A stretch of 64,000 nt of DNA from SVTX01 sp045585895 (GCA_045585895.1 JAZMZI010000084.1:1-64000); one strand, 5' to 3'. Shown: positions 1 to 9,394, counted from the first letter of the stretch. Numbers and translations are program-made. The notes: generated from the sequence alone by a model not told the origin.

Positions 1-422
1 ACCTGAGCCATATCCTCGGCAAACTCGTCAAGAACGGGGATCGTACGAAGCGCTCGGAAAATACCGCCGATGCCGAGAGTGTCGGCGATCGTTTGACGAA
101 GTCCGTATTTCTTGGGAATCTCAAAGTCAATTATCGTGCAAGGATCGTAACCGCCAACCTGTATTGCATTAATAACGAAATCAGCGTCGCGGAGAGCATC
201 CTTTCTGTTAGGTACGCCGAGATATTTCGTTATGGTTGCTCTGCCCTCGTTGATGTTCTTGTTAAGAGCGTTTACCATTACGTAGGATTCCTCAAGTCTT
301 TCGGGGTCGATGTCGTAAAGTGCAAATTCAAAATCTTTGAGAGCTGGGGTAAGCATAGAGTCACCGATAACGTTCTTAGCAAATATCGTGCTGCCTGCAC
401 CCATAAAAGTGATCTTTCCCAT
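1..422 (-). CDS. melA: GH4 alpha-galactosidase/alpha-glucosidase (MelA-like), 3' part outside window
   Basis: About 140 N-terminal residues are present; the rest lies beyond base 1. The protein begins MGKITFMGAGSTIFAKN, the NAD-binding glycine-rich start of glycoside hydrolase family 4. It continues with the family blocks DADFVINAIQVGGYDPC and KKYGLRQTIADTLG, then GGIFRALRTIPV, which I recognise from MelA. GH4 enzymes hydrolyse alpha-galactosides by an NAD- and Mn-dependent redox mechanism in the cytosol. An AAAAGGAG ribosome-binding site precedes the ATG. The gene lies 36 bp downstream of the AraC regulator on the same strand, so the two are probably co-transcribed. The catalytic metal-site region is not visible, and alpha-glucosidase activity remains possible. 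Confidence 0.88.
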   Translation of the reverse strand, partial: MGKITFMGAGSTIFAKNVIGDSMLTPALKDFEFALYDIDPERLEESYVMVNALNKNINEGRATITKYLGVPNRKDALRDADFVINAIQVGGYDPCTIIDFEIPKKYGLRQTIADTLGIGGIFRALRTIPVLDEFAEDMAQ

Positions 423-458
423 TGTTTATCTCCTTTTTATTATATATAAACGACCGTG

Positions 459-1292
459 TTACGGCAATTTATTTTTTTGATCAAAAATTTTCTTTCTATA
501 TTCAATTGGCGTAAGTCCCAAGTTTTTTTTAAAAAAAGGGAAAAAATAGGTTTCGCATGAAAATCCGCAATTAGACGAAACGTCGGCTATCGACATCTCG
601 GGGAAAAACTCGAGAAGCGATTTTGCCTGATTCAAGCGACATATATCAATGAAGCTATGAATAGTGATCCCGGTAAATTGTTTGAAGTCTCTATCAAGCT
701 TGGATCTGCTTATCAAAAACTTATGCGCGATATTACTCGCGTCGATATTTTCGGCGTAATGCTCTGCAATATACTGAAGAACGTCTTGGATATAAGACGA
801 CGATTTTCCGACGCATATAGCGTCACACATTGGCGAAAAAGAGATAAGCTTATTCAAAAACGTTAGCAGAAGCAGCTTCATTTGAGTCTTATCCTGAGGA
901 TCAAAAGCTATAATCAAGTTTTTTAGCTGCTCTGCATTCTTTTCGGAAAGCCTGAACATATATCCTGAATTTCGCTGGAGCAATCCTTGGGGTAAAAAGC
1001 AATCGTCAAATTGTGAAATAATGCTCTCGTTGAAATAAAGAACGAATCTTTCGTACTGTTTTGCATCCCTATCCGTACATGACATAGAATGGACGGTATA
1101 TGGCGACGATATTATAACGCAAGGATATTTATAGGTGTATTCTTCTCCGTTTATAACGGATTTTTGCCCTACGTTGTCGGAACAAAAATAAATCTCGTAT
1201 TGAGGATGAGTATGAGAAAAACACATCTCGGCATAATTTGTCCAGTGATTCAAGCTTATATCACATTGATTATCTGCAAGAAAGGCGTTCAT
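459..1292 (-). CDS. AraC-family transcriptional regulator
   Basis: This 277-residue protein has an N-terminal cupin-like sensor region with several His residues (SHTHPQYEIYF near residues 26-36). A C-terminal AraC double helix-turn-helix spans roughly residues 165-270, with SRSKLDRDFKQFTG and the second helix-turn-helix signature SIADVSSNCGFSCETYFFPFFKKNLGL split over its usual positions. The protein ends with the family's T-P-I-E-Y-R-K motif. It sits directly upstream of the GH4 gene in the same orientation and behind a good promoter, which suggests it controls that alpha-galactoside operon. The effector is not known from sequence. Confidence 0.9.
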   Translation of the reverse strand: MNAFLADNQCDISLNHWTNYAEMCFSHTHPQYEIYFCSDNVGQKSVINGEEYTYKYPCVIISSPYTVHSMSCTDRDAKQYERFVLYFNESIISQFDDCFLPQGLLQRNSGYMFRLSEKNAEQLKNLIIAFDPQDKTQMKLLLLTFLNKLISFSPMCDAICVGKSSSYIQDVLQYIAEHYAENIDASNIAHKFLISRSKLDRDFKQFTGITIHSFIDICRLNQAKSLLEFFPEMSIADVSSNCGFSCETYFFPFFKKNLGLTPIEYRKKIFDQKNKLP

Positions 1293-1323
1293 TTACAAAA
1301 TCTCCAATAACTTATATGATTTA

Positions 1324-1352
1324 ATTATAGCACTCAAATCAAAGTAAATCAA
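1324..1352 (-). promoter_or_regulatory. Sigma-70 promoter for the AraC/GH4 operon
   Basis: On the minus strand TTGATT (1347-1352) is followed after 17 bp by a perfect TATAAT (1324-1329), about 32 bp upstream of the AraC start codon. Confidence 0.8.
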
Positions 1353-1451
1353 TAATATTTTTCACTTTTTATTGTTCTAAAACTATGAATTTTAATCAAA
1401 TTTGAGCAAAATCTACCGATCAAAGGCTGTTTTTATGTGTTTTTAATGAAA

Positions 1452-1477
1452 TTGGCTCCTCATTATAGAGAAGCCAA
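1452..1477 (-). terminator. Hairpin downstream of pcrA
   Basis: An inverted repeat with arms TTGGCTCCTC and GAGAAGCCAA lies just past the pcrA stop codon. The following T-run on the minus strand is weak, so the terminator call is moderate. Confidence 0.5.
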
Positions 1478-1485
1478 CGGAAAAT

Positions 1486-3993
1486 TTATATTTTTTTGAG
1501 TTTTGCGTACGTAGCCATAAGCTTTTTTGTTCCGACCTTATCAAACATAACCTCGTAGAGTATATCTGCACCCATTGGTCTTACGGAGAGGACTTCTCCG
1601 TCTCCAAAGGTCATGTGTCTGACTTTGTCACCCGGTGAAAACACTTCATTTGATGCAGAAGATTTAGCGAAAACGGGAGTTGAGTTTGCCGTGGGCTTGG
1701 ACGCGCTTCCGAATCCTTTCCCACCACTTTGCGAAGCGCTCTTGATCGAAGAATTGGGATTGAATGAAGTTGAACTCTGCTTATTCTTCTGACCGTAAGA
1801 GCTTCTTTCGAATCCGTAAGAATTGTCGTGGAAATACACCTTAGACGCTGGAGATTGGGATACGCCTTGAGTAAATACCGAACTGCTGCTCTTATCCTCT
1901 TCTTCCACGAATTTTTCGGGAATTTCCTTGACGAACCGTGAAATCGGGTTATATTGAGTCTGACCGAAAAGCATTCTTGACTTAGTGTGAAGGATATAAA
2001 CTTGCTCTTTCGCTCGAGTTATAGCAACGTATGCAAGTCGCCTTTCTTCTTCCATGTCTTCTTCGCTTCCTACCATTGTCTGCATGCCGGGGAAAATTCC
2101 GTCTTCAAATCCTGGAAGAATAACTATGGGAAATTCAAGTCCTTTAGCACTGTGTATCGTCATCAAAACCACTGCATCGGCAGTGTCGTCATAACGGTCG
2201 ACGTCGGCAACCAAAGCATTTTCTTCAAGGAATCCGACCAAGGTGGGAGTTTCGTTATTATTTATGTATTCTTGAATACTGGATTTAAATTCCTCGAGGT
2301 TATCAAGTCTGTCCTTCTCCTCTTCTCCGGCCGCTTCAAGCATTTCGCGGTATCCGCTCATATCGAGAACGGAATCGAAAAGGTCGGTAAGAGACTGATA
2401 CGAGGACATCACCGTAAGCTTATTTATAAGCTCCGCAAAGGCTTCAAGAGTAGCGGCGCTTCTTGATAGCGCGGTAAACTCGCTTGCTCTTTCGATTATC
2501 TCGAAAAGCGAACAGTTTTGCTCGGCGGCTATGCTTGAGATAGCTTCAATAGTTCTATCTCCTATTTTGCGTTTAGGTTCGTTGATGATGCGGAGCAATC
2601 TTTCTCTGTCACTGTGATTGACGATTAGCTGGAGATAAGCAACGGCATCGCGGATTTCTTTTCGATCTGAAAAGCGCACTCCGCCCAACATTCTGTAGGG
2701 CACGCCGCTCTTGGCGAACGCGCGCTCTATACTGTTGGATTGCGCGTTTGTGCGGTAAAGCACGGCAAAGTCTCTGTAAGAACGATTCTTGTACGCAACT
2801 GCGCGGTTTACGGTATCGACTATATCCTTTGCCTCAATATTCTGGTCGTCAAGACGGCGGACGGTTATCTTTTCTCCCACGTCTCCGTCGGTCCAAAGGG
2901 TCTTTCCCTTTCGTCCTTTGTTATTTGCAATAACAGCGTTTGCGGCATTGAGAATAGTTGCCGTAGATCGGTAATTCTGCTCAAGCTTTATTACCTTTGC
3001 GTCGTCAAATGTCTTATCGAAATCAAGAATATTTCCGATAGTGGCTCCTCGGAACTTATAAATTGACTGGTCGTCGTCGCCTACTACCATAATGTTTCTG
3101 AATCCGCCTGCCAAAAGCGAGGTGAGTACGAACTGTGCCTCGTTGGTATCCTGATACTCGTCTACGCAGACGTATTTGAATTTTTTCTTAAAATAACCAA
3201 GGACCTCAGGTTCTCGTCTGAAAAGCTTGACGGTGTTCATGATTATATCGTCAAAATCCATTACGTTGGATTCAAACATCGTCTTTTGGTATTCCGCATA
3301 GACTCTCGCAATCTTTGAGAGGCGGAAATCTCCGCCCGTTTCCTCGGCAAACTTTTCAGGAGTCATAAGCTTATCCTTGGCGCGGCTGATAGCTCCCATT
3401 ACACTTTTTATGGGGAATTGCTTTTCATCCATGTTACAGCGTTTCATTGCCGACGAGATAGCCTTTTTCTGGTCATCGGTATCGTATATTGTAAATCCGC
3501 TTCTGTAGCCAATCTTCTCGCAGTTTGCGCGGAGTATTCTCATACATACGGAATGGAAGGTTCCTGCCCATATGTCGTTAGCTACGGTTTCGTCTTCAAG
3601 CGCTTTTGCAAGTCTCTCTTTTATTTCCTTGGCAGCTTTATTGGTAAAGGTAATTGCCAGGACTCTGTAAGGAGGGCATGCGTTATAGGCGAAATCCGGC
3701 AACATTTCCTCTGCAACAGAAGGGTCGGGGTCGTTGAGTGCCGCCTCCATTTCCCTGATATACTCCTCGTCTGCGTATTCCGGTATGAAATCTGTATAGT
3801 ATGCGTTTCCGTATTTGATGATGAAAACTACCCTTTTAACAAGCACGGTCGTCTTTCCGCTGCCTGCGCCTGCCAATACGAGCAAAGGGTCGTTAACGGT
3901 AAAAACAGCCTCTCTCTGCTTTTGATTGAGGCTTCCGTAGCATTTATTGAAAAGTTCTCTTTTGAGCTTTAAAAATTTTTCGCTGAAATCCAT
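1486..3993 (-). CDS. pcrA: ATP-dependent DNA helicase PcrA/UvrD, with an insertion after motif I
   Basis: This 835-residue superfamily 1A helicase unwinds DNA 3' to 5' in nucleotide-excision repair and removal of recombination intermediates. Visible motifs are Walker A GAGSGKTT (residues 42-49), ITFTNKAAKEI, the Walker B block VDEYQDTN, GDDDQSIYKFRGA, QNYRSTATIL and VVLMTIHSAKGLEF. The C-terminal segment GDKVRHMTFGDGEV is the Tudor-like tail typical of PcrA. Compared with Bacillus PcrA there is an acidic insertion of about 50 residues between Walker A and motif Ia (around residues 58-108), plus a long Ser/Gly/Gln-rich linker before the tail, which explains the length. It is the last gene of the secA-side minus-strand cluster. 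Confidence 0.95.
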   Translation of the reverse strand: MDFSEKFLKLKRELFNKCYGSLNQKQREAVFTVNDPLLVLAGAGSGKTTVLVKRVVFIIKYGNAYYTDFIPEYADEEYIREMEAALNDPDPSVAEEMLPDFAYNACPPYRVLAITFTNKAAKEIKERLAKALEDETVANDIWAGTFHSVCMRILRANCEKIGYRSGFTIYDTDDQKKAISSAMKRCNMDEKQFPIKSVMGAISRAKDKLMTPEKFAEETGGDFRLSKIARVYAEYQKTMFESNVMDFDDIIMNTVKLFRREPEVLGYFKKKFKYVCVDEYQDTNEAQFVLTSLLAGGFRNIMVVGDDDQSIYKFRGATIGNILDFDKTFDDAKVIKLEQNYRSTATILNAANAVIANNKGRKGKTLWTDGDVGEKITVRRLDDQNIEAKDIVDTVNRAVAYKNRSYRDFAVLYRTNAQSNSIERAFAKSGVPYRMLGGVRFSDRKEIRDAVAYLQLIVNHSDRERLLRIINEPKRKIGDRTIEAISSIAAEQNCSLFEIIERASEFTALSRSAATLEAFAELINKLTVMSSYQSLTDLFDSVLDMSGYREMLEAAGEEEKDRLDNLEEFKSSIQEYINNNETPTLVGFLEENALVADVDRYDDTADAVVLMTIHSAKGLEFPIVILPGFEDGIFPGMQTMVGSEEDMEEERRLAYVAITRAKEQVYILHTKSRMLFGQTQYNPISRFVKEIPEKFVEEEDKSSSSVFTQGVSQSPASKVYFHDNSYGFERSSYGQKNKQSSTSFNPNSSIKSASQSGGKGFGSASKPTANSTPVFAKSSASNEVFSPGDKVRHMTFGDGEVLSVRPMGADILYEVMFDKVGTKKLMATYAKLKKI

Positions 3994-4042
3994 TATCCGT
4001 TCCGTTTATGTAGTTACCGCCTCTTTCGAGGCGGATATTTTT

Positions 4043-4168
4043 TTATCTTTCGTTTTTGTTCTGCTGATTCTGCTGATTTTTACTGTTCTGCTTATTCTGG
4101 TTATTGATCTGATTGTTCTGCTGGTTGTTCTGCTGCTTATTCTGATTGTTGTTCTGTTCGTTCTGCAT
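4043..4168 (-). CDS. Gln/Asn-rich 41-residue microprotein
   Basis: An open frame of 41 codons starts MQNEQNNNQNKQQNN and ends QQNKNER-stop. More than two thirds of its residues are Gln or Asn, the rest being mostly Lys, Glu, Arg and Ser. A strong site, GGAGG with 9 nt spacing, precedes the ATG. Its in-frame start and stop and its close fit between the upstream membrane-protein gene and pcrA support a real gene. The codons are mixed (CAG, AAC and AAT), so it is not a simple trinucleotide run. I do not recognise a family. The composition resembles low-complexity, disordered or prion-like segments, and small gamma-type spore proteins are also Gln/Asn-rich. No function is assigned. Confidence 0.65.
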   Translation of the reverse strand: MQNEQNNNQNKQQNNQQNNQINNQNKQNSKNQQNQQNKNER

Positions 4169-4256
4169 TGTTTATGCCCTCCGTATGGATTTTTTGTACG
4201 GGAAACCCGTTACGAAGTAAATTATTAGCATAAAAACCAAACGTTATTCACTAAAT

Positions 4257-5669
4257 TTATAAATCTATGCGATATCTCGATTCAACCGTCTTTTTTACAT
4301 GCGAAACAAGTGCGATGGAAGATACGGCAAATATAATGCTTAACGCCGTATCGATTATCGAGGTGTAGCTGAAATACCACGCACCTATATCCTCGTAGGG
4401 CTGAGTGAATATAAAATATACGTATCCTACCGAGCTGATAGTTGCAAGGGATATTGTAGGTATAGCAAACTTCAGAAAAGCGGAGACATAATATTTCTTT
4501 TCTGTATTGCTGTCCGTAACAGAATACCTGCTGCACTTTTTGTAAACGTCAAAGAGGAATATTAATGTAACGGCGACCGTCAGAAGCATAAATAACGCAT
4601 CAAAAGCACTTGTAAAAGCCATTCTGTAAAAACCGTTATATGCGTCGACATCTTTCTTTACCGCGCGGGCGTAGAAATTGGGATCTGAATAAAGAGTTTT
4701 GTTGAAAAGATGAGCAAAATAGGAAACCGTGGCTCCAACACTCGACACACCTGCAACAAAGGTCCACTTTTTGCTGTATTTACACAGAACGAGTGACGAT
4801 ATAATGATGATCGCATAGAAAACCGAGTTATGTATAATATTAACGTGATCGGCGTAAAGGTCGATGGACAAAACGAGTGCCGCGATTATTATATAAAAAC
4901 CGGTTGACAGGATCCTTGCATCAAAGATCTGAGGATTTTCTGACATAACCTGAGCGTGAAGCGCGGTAAGATTATCAATGAAAGGCTTGTCTTTCTTCAA
5001 CGAGACGAAATACATGATCATCCTGATCAGCCAGAATATCCCTAACGGTATCACTGCTAAAAAGGTGATAACTCTCAGTATTCGTATAAATTCATAATCC
5101 TGATTGGTTGCAAGCGACGTCATCTCTGGCAACGTTGCCGCCAGACATTTAATTACGCAAAACGCGACGGTGATAATGAGAGTGATTTCAGTAGCGTTTT
5201 TGGAACTTTCGCGGACATAAAGTGTTTTTTCACCGCGGTTTTTATCTATCTTCAATTTGCTCTTACGTTTCTTTGAATACACAAAACTTCCGTCGTGCAT
5301 AAGACCGAGAGAAAGCAGACCCTCAAAAAGATTCTTATATGCGGGAATAAGCACTAAAAGCTCGAGCAAAGACAGGACGAAGGTAAAAAGTAAGAGTCCT
5401 ATGCTTGCTTCGCTATCGTCAAAAAGCTCTTCGAGAAGTATTAATGCCGCAAATCTAAGGACACACACTCCGATAGCCGCCTTAAAGCCTTTGAGAGCGT
5501 CTGCAATACGGTGATTAAGATCGGCAAGGCAGATCAAGCCAAAATAGAGCAACAAATATCCGATTATATCGGGAAGAGGGTCGGAGAGCTTGTATAAGGG
5601 TTCAAAAAGGAAGATAAAAGCAAAAGGTATTAATAGGAGACCGAGCTTAATATTAAGTTTTCTCGTCAC
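4257..5669 (-). CDS. Polytopic membrane protein of unknown function (470 aa)
   Basis: This 470-residue protein has roughly ten to twelve hydrophobic segments, beginning with one at residues 8-24. A long basic cytosolic loop follows (around residues 132-145, SKKRKSKLKIDKNRGEK). Two acidic residues sit beside the first helix pair (EPLYKLSDPLPDIIGY). I recognise no transporter signature or catalytic motif. It lies 15 bp downstream of another membrane-protein gene on the same strand, and that gene follows secA, so the three look like one operon. The pairing next to secA could mean an envelope or export-related role, but this is only context. Confidence 0.75.
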   Translation of the reverse strand: MTRKLNIKLGLLLIPFAFIFLFEPLYKLSDPLPDIIGYLLLYFGLICLADLNHRIADALKGFKAAIGVCVLRFAALILLEELFDDSEASIGLLLFTFVLSLLELLVLIPAYKNLFEGLLSLGLMHDGSFVYSKKRKSKLKIDKNRGEKTLYVRESSKNATEITLIITVAFCVIKCLAATLPEMTSLATNQDYEFIRILRVITFLAVIPLGIFWLIRMIMYFVSLKKDKPFIDNLTALHAQVMSENPQIFDARILSTGFYIIIAALVLSIDLYADHVNIIHNSVFYAIIIISSLVLCKYSKKWTFVAGVSSVGATVSYFAHLFNKTLYSDPNFYARAVKKDVDAYNGFYRMAFTSAFDALFMLLTVAVTLIFLFDVYKKCSRYSVTDSNTEKKYYVSAFLKFAIPTISLATISSVGYVYFIFTQPYEDIGAWYFSYTSIIDTALSIIFAVSSIALVSHVKKTVESRYRIDL

Positions 5670-5684
5670 GTTAACCCCTCCCTT

Positions 5685-6407
5685 TTATTTTTTCTTTTTG
5701 TGTTTTGAATGTCGTTTGGCATTCTTTTTCTTAAGCTTATCCTCGTAATAGTTCTTCATTTCGTTGATAGCTTTTTCGTCCTTTGCGTCTCTTATTTCAC
5801 GGAACTTATTAATGAAAGCAAATCGGGATTTCTTGCGAGGCATATCCTCTTGACCCGCGGGGCAGATCATAGCGTAGCACTTGAAAAGCAACAAAGAATT
5901 CAATGCCGTGTAGATTATTTGAACAAACATCAATATCGTCATTACGGCTGATCGGTTTTGGTCGTTCAATGAGGTTATGAGCGGCAAGAGCGTGGCTATC
6001 TGAAACAGATTGAAGACGCCGACGTAGATCATATTGGTGAATGCTTTCTGTCTTGTGTCGGGATACTCTACTCTGCGCGAAAGATCTGCTATACCGTAGA
6101 GCATCGAGATCTCAAAAAAGAGATTTATTGCAATTTTCGTGAAGCTGAAAATCGTACTTAAAATTGCCGTATTGGTTCCCGTAAAGGTGCTTATACCCCA
6201 TAAGATACCGCCGAACACAGAGCAGATGAAAAGGAGAACGCTTCCGATGAAAGCATATAAGAATACGGGGCTGTATTTTTTTAGCTCTTTAAGTCCGAAA
6301 AACATAAATACGCTTCCTACCGCCATACCAGCAAAGATATAGGGGCCGAGTCCTGCGGTTGCAAGAAATGCAAACATGTAGCCTATAAGCAATAAACCGA
6401 ATCCCAT
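5685..6407 (-). CDS. Membrane protein of unknown function (240 aa) with basic C-terminal tail
   Basis: About six hydrophobic helices occupy residues 1-180. A cytosolic tail follows that is strongly charged and ends in a Lys/His-rich stretch (KLKKKNAKRHSKHKKKK). The tail could contact nucleic acid, ribosomes or acidic lipids, but that is inference. The gene sits 26 bp downstream of secA and 15 bp upstream of the 470-residue membrane protein. I recognise no named family. The N-terminal helices and the repeated loops suggest it may be distantly related to its neighbour, since both place a two-helix GxIxxxLLYFG-like segment near the start. Confidence 0.75.
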   Translation of the reverse strand: MGFGLLLIGYMFAFLATAGLGPYIFAGMAVGSVFMFFGLKELKKYSPVFLYAFIGSVLLFICSVFGGILWGISTFTGTNTAILSTIFSFTKIAINLFFEISMLYGIADLSRRVEYPDTRQKAFTNMIYVGVFNLFQIATLLPLITSLNDQNRSAVMTILMFVQIIYTALNSLLLFKCYAMICPAGQEDMPRKKSRFAFINKFREIRDAKDEKAINEMKNYYEDKLKKKNAKRHSKHKKKK

Positions 6408-6433
6408 TTCGTTCTCCTTTCATTTATTATTTG

Positions 6434-9190
6434 TCAGTTGTTAGCTCCCTGCGCTCCGCAACAGTTTTTATATTTTTTACCCGAACCACAGGGGCAAGGA
6501 TCGTTTCTTCCCACCTTTTGGGCGGGGTCTTTTCTTACAGACACCCTTTTAACGGTTTTGGGGGAGCTACCTTCAAAACCTGCTGTCAGAGGATTGGCAA
6601 CCTGAACTCTCTGAATCTGCTGTGCGGGTCTGGGAATAACCGCAAGGATCATACGGACAGTTTTGTCACGTATGTCTGCGATCATATTATCAAACATTTC
6701 TCCGCCCGTGATTCTGTATTCGGTGATAGGATCGCGGTGGGCGTATGCCTGAAGATTTATCATACCCTTGAGATCGTCCATAGCGTCGATATGATCCATC
6801 CAAGCCGAGTCTACGTTCTTCAAAAGTATGGAGCGTTGTATTTCAAGATATACTTCTCTGCCAAATAGCTCTTCTTTTTCCTTGTATATCGCAAGTGCTC
6901 TTTCGGTCAGCATATTGGATATATCTTCGTTGTTTATCTTGTTTAATTGCTCGGGAGTGTAGTTGAAATCATCTTCGTTGCAGAGGTACGAGAGGTCTGC
7001 GCGGAGCGCGTCAAAGCTCCAGTTTGCGCGATCCTCTCCGCAGGTATGAACGTCTACGATATCGTTTACGGTAGAAACTATCATCTTTCTGATGGTATCC
7101 GCAATTCCGTCGCCTCCGTCGAGAACGTCACCTCTCTGCTTGTAGATGATAGTTCTCTGCTGGTTCATAACGTCGTCGTACGCAAGGACGTACTTGCGTC
7201 GCTTGAAGTTGTTATCCTCTATCTTCTTCTGAGCGGTTTCGATGGAATTGGAAAGCATACGCGCGTCAATGGCGGTATTTTCGTCAAGTCCCATTCTGTC
7301 AACCAGACCCGAAATTCTTTCGGATCCGAAGAGACGCATAAGGTCGTCTTCAAGAGAAAGATAGAATCTTGATTCGCCGGGGTCTCCCTGACGTCCCGAA
7401 CGACCGCGGAGCTGGTTGTCTATACGGCGGCTCTCATGTCTCTCTGTGCCGAGGATAAAGAGTCCTCCTGCCGCTCTTACCTGCTCTGCTTCGGGAGCAA
7501 TTTCAAGCTTATATTTTTCATAAAGCTCGTTATAGAGCTTTCTTGCTTCAATAAGCTCTTCGTTGTCGGTGAACGACGTTCCGTTTGCATCGATGATCAG
7601 TTCTTCGGGGATCTGCTTTGAACGCATCTCCTGTTTTGCAAGAAACTCGGGATTACCGCCGAGCATAATATCGGTACCACGACCCGCCATGTTGGTGGAT
7701 ATGGTTACGGCACCGAGTTTACCCGCCTGAGCAACGATTTCTGCTTCCTTCGCGTGATACTTTGCGTTAAGAACGGTATGCTTGATGCCTGCGCTCATAA
7801 GCCTTCTTGAAAGTTCTTCGGATTTATCGATGGAGACTGTACCCACAAGCACCGGCTGACCCTTTGCGTGACATTCCTTTATCTGTTCGATGACTGCGTT
7901 ATACTTGCCGTTTACGGTCTTATATACTGCATCGGGATGATCTTCGCGGATCATAGGCTTATTGGTAGGAACTTCAACCACGTCGAGATAGTAGATCTCC
8001 TTGAATTCCTCCTGCTCGGTAAGAGCCGTACCCGTCATACCCGAAAGCTTCTTATACATTCTGAAGTAGTTCTGGAACGTGATCGTTGCAAGAGTTTTGT
8101 TCTCTTTTTCGATCTTTACGCCTTCCTTTGCCTCAATTGCTTGATGAAGACCGTCGGAATAGCGTCTGCCGGGCATCATACGTCCCGTAAATTCATCGAC
8201 GATTATAACGCCGTTTTCGTTAACAACGTACTGCTGATCGCGGAACATAGTACCGTGAGCCTTTATTGCCTGGTTGACGTAGTGCATAAGATCTGCGTTT
8301 TCAGCATCGGTAAAGTTCTCAACGCCAAAGAACGCTTCGGCTTTTCTTGCGCCCTTGGGGGTAAGAACGGCATTTCTTGCCTTTTCGTCAACGATATAGT
8401 CTGCGTCGTATTCGTCCTGCTCGATCTTCGCGTCGATCTCTTTGTTGACAAGCTTGCGAAGCGTACGGGCAAAGCGGTCTGCCTTCTCATACATATCGGT
8501 AGGCTCGTCACCTGCTCCGGAAATTATAAGAGGGGTTCTCGCTTCATCAACGAGTATTGAGTCGACCTCGTCTACGATCGCGAATGCGTGACCTCTCTGA
8601 ACCATTCTCTCCTTGTAGACCACCATATTGTCACGGAGGTAGTCGAATCCGAACTCGTTGTTGGTTCCGTAGGTGATATCAGCCGCATAAGCCGCCTGCT
8701 TTTCGTTATTGGTCATACCGTGAACGACGAGACCCGTCGTAAGTCCCATAAAGCCGTAAACTCTGCCCATTTCTTCGCTGTCGCGTCGAGCAAGGTAATC
8801 GTTTACGGTAACTATGTGAACTCCGTTGCCTGCAAGTCCGTTAAGATATGCGGGGAGAGTTGCCACGAGGGTCTTACCTTCACCCGTCTTCATTTCCGCG
8901 ATTCTTCCCTGATGGAGAATGATACCGCCGAGAAGCTGGACGTGGAAGGGGCGCTTGCCAAGAACTCGATCATCTGCCTCCCGTATCGCCGCAAAAGCAT
9001 CGGGGAGGATATCGTCAAGAGTTTCGCCGTTTGCAAGTCTTTCCTTAAGTGCGGGTGTGACGGCTTTAAGCTCGTCATCGGTCATCTCCGAATACTTATT
9101 GGCGAGAGCCTCTATCTCCGCGGCGATCTTTTCAAGCTTTTTGATCTGTCTGCTGCTGTATGTGCCAAAGATCTTTGATGCAAATCCCAT
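6434..9190 (-). CDS. secA: Preprotein translocase ATPase SecA
   Basis: SecA drives post-translational protein export through SecYEG. The chosen start gives 918 residues beginning MGFASKIFGTYSSRQIKK. An in-frame ATG three codons earlier has its ribosome-binding site only 2 nt away, whereas AAAGGA lies 11 nt before the chosen ATG. Visible features are Walker A KTGEGKTLVA, ITYGTNNEFGFDYLRDNM, VDEVDSILVDEARTPLIISG split over the DEAD-type block, TNMAGRGTDI and LRGRSGRQGDPG. The C-terminus is a zinc-binding CPCGSGKKYKNCC motif that binds SecB or ribosomes. Length fits SecA with a linker. It heads the cluster running to pcrA. Confidence 0.98.
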   Translation of the reverse strand: MGFASKIFGTYSSRQIKKLEKIAAEIEALANKYSEMTDDELKAVTPALKERLANGETLDDILPDAFAAIREADDRVLGKRPFHVQLLGGIILHQGRIAEMKTGEGKTLVATLPAYLNGLAGNGVHIVTVNDYLARRDSEEMGRVYGFMGLTTGLVVHGMTNNEKQAAYAADITYGTNNEFGFDYLRDNMVVYKERMVQRGHAFAIVDEVDSILVDEARTPLIISGAGDEPTDMYEKADRFARTLRKLVNKEIDAKIEQDEYDADYIVDEKARNAVLTPKGARKAEAFFGVENFTDAENADLMHYVNQAIKAHGTMFRDQQYVVNENGVIIVDEFTGRMMPGRRYSDGLHQAIEAKEGVKIEKENKTLATITFQNYFRMYKKLSGMTGTALTEQEEFKEIYYLDVVEVPTNKPMIREDHPDAVYKTVNGKYNAVIEQIKECHAKGQPVLVGTVSIDKSEELSRRLMSAGIKHTVLNAKYHAKEAEIVAQAGKLGAVTISTNMAGRGTDIMLGGNPEFLAKQEMRSKQIPEELIIDANGTSFTDNEELIEARKLYNELYEKYKLEIAPEAEQVRAAGGLFILGTERHESRRIDNQLRGRSGRQGDPGESRFYLSLEDDLMRLFGSERISGLVDRMGLDENTAIDARMLSNSIETAQKKIEDNNFKRRKYVLAYDDVMNQQRTIIYKQRGDVLDGGDGIADTIRKMIVSTVNDIVDVHTCGEDRANWSFDALRADLSYLCNEDDFNYTPEQLNKINNEDISNMLTERALAIYKEKEELFGREVYLEIQRSILLKNVDSAWMDHIDAMDDLKGMINLQAYAHRDPITEYRITGGEMFDNMIADIRDKTVRMILAVIPRPAQQIQRVQVANPLTAGFEGSSPKTVKRVSVRKDPAQKVGRNDPCPCGSGKKYKNCCGAQGANN

Positions 9191-9333
9191 TATATACATT
9201 GTCCTTTCAATAGGTGATTTAACTGTAACTATGTCGATTTATAGCGAAGCGCATACAAAACGGCATTATAAACTATATTATACAATATTTTTTAAACCAA
9301 AGCAACCTGTAATTGTAAATTTTCAAAAAACAC

Positions 9334-9362
9334 TTGAAAAAATCGGCAATATGCTATATAAT
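9334..9362 (+). promoter_or_regulatory. Promoter for trmL-mnmA
   Basis: TTGAAA (9334-9339), a 17-bp spacer and TATAAT (9357-9362) lie 32 bp before the trmL start codon, which is preceded by GGAG. Confidence 0.8.
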
Positions 9363-9394
9363 AATTGTTGAAATTTAGATTTGGAGCATGATCT

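Noticed and set aside
4043..4168. The Gln/Asn region as a CAG/AAC repeat expansion
   Set aside because: The codon order is irregular and Lys, Glu, Ser, Ile and Arg are interspersed, so it is not a simple-repeat artefact.
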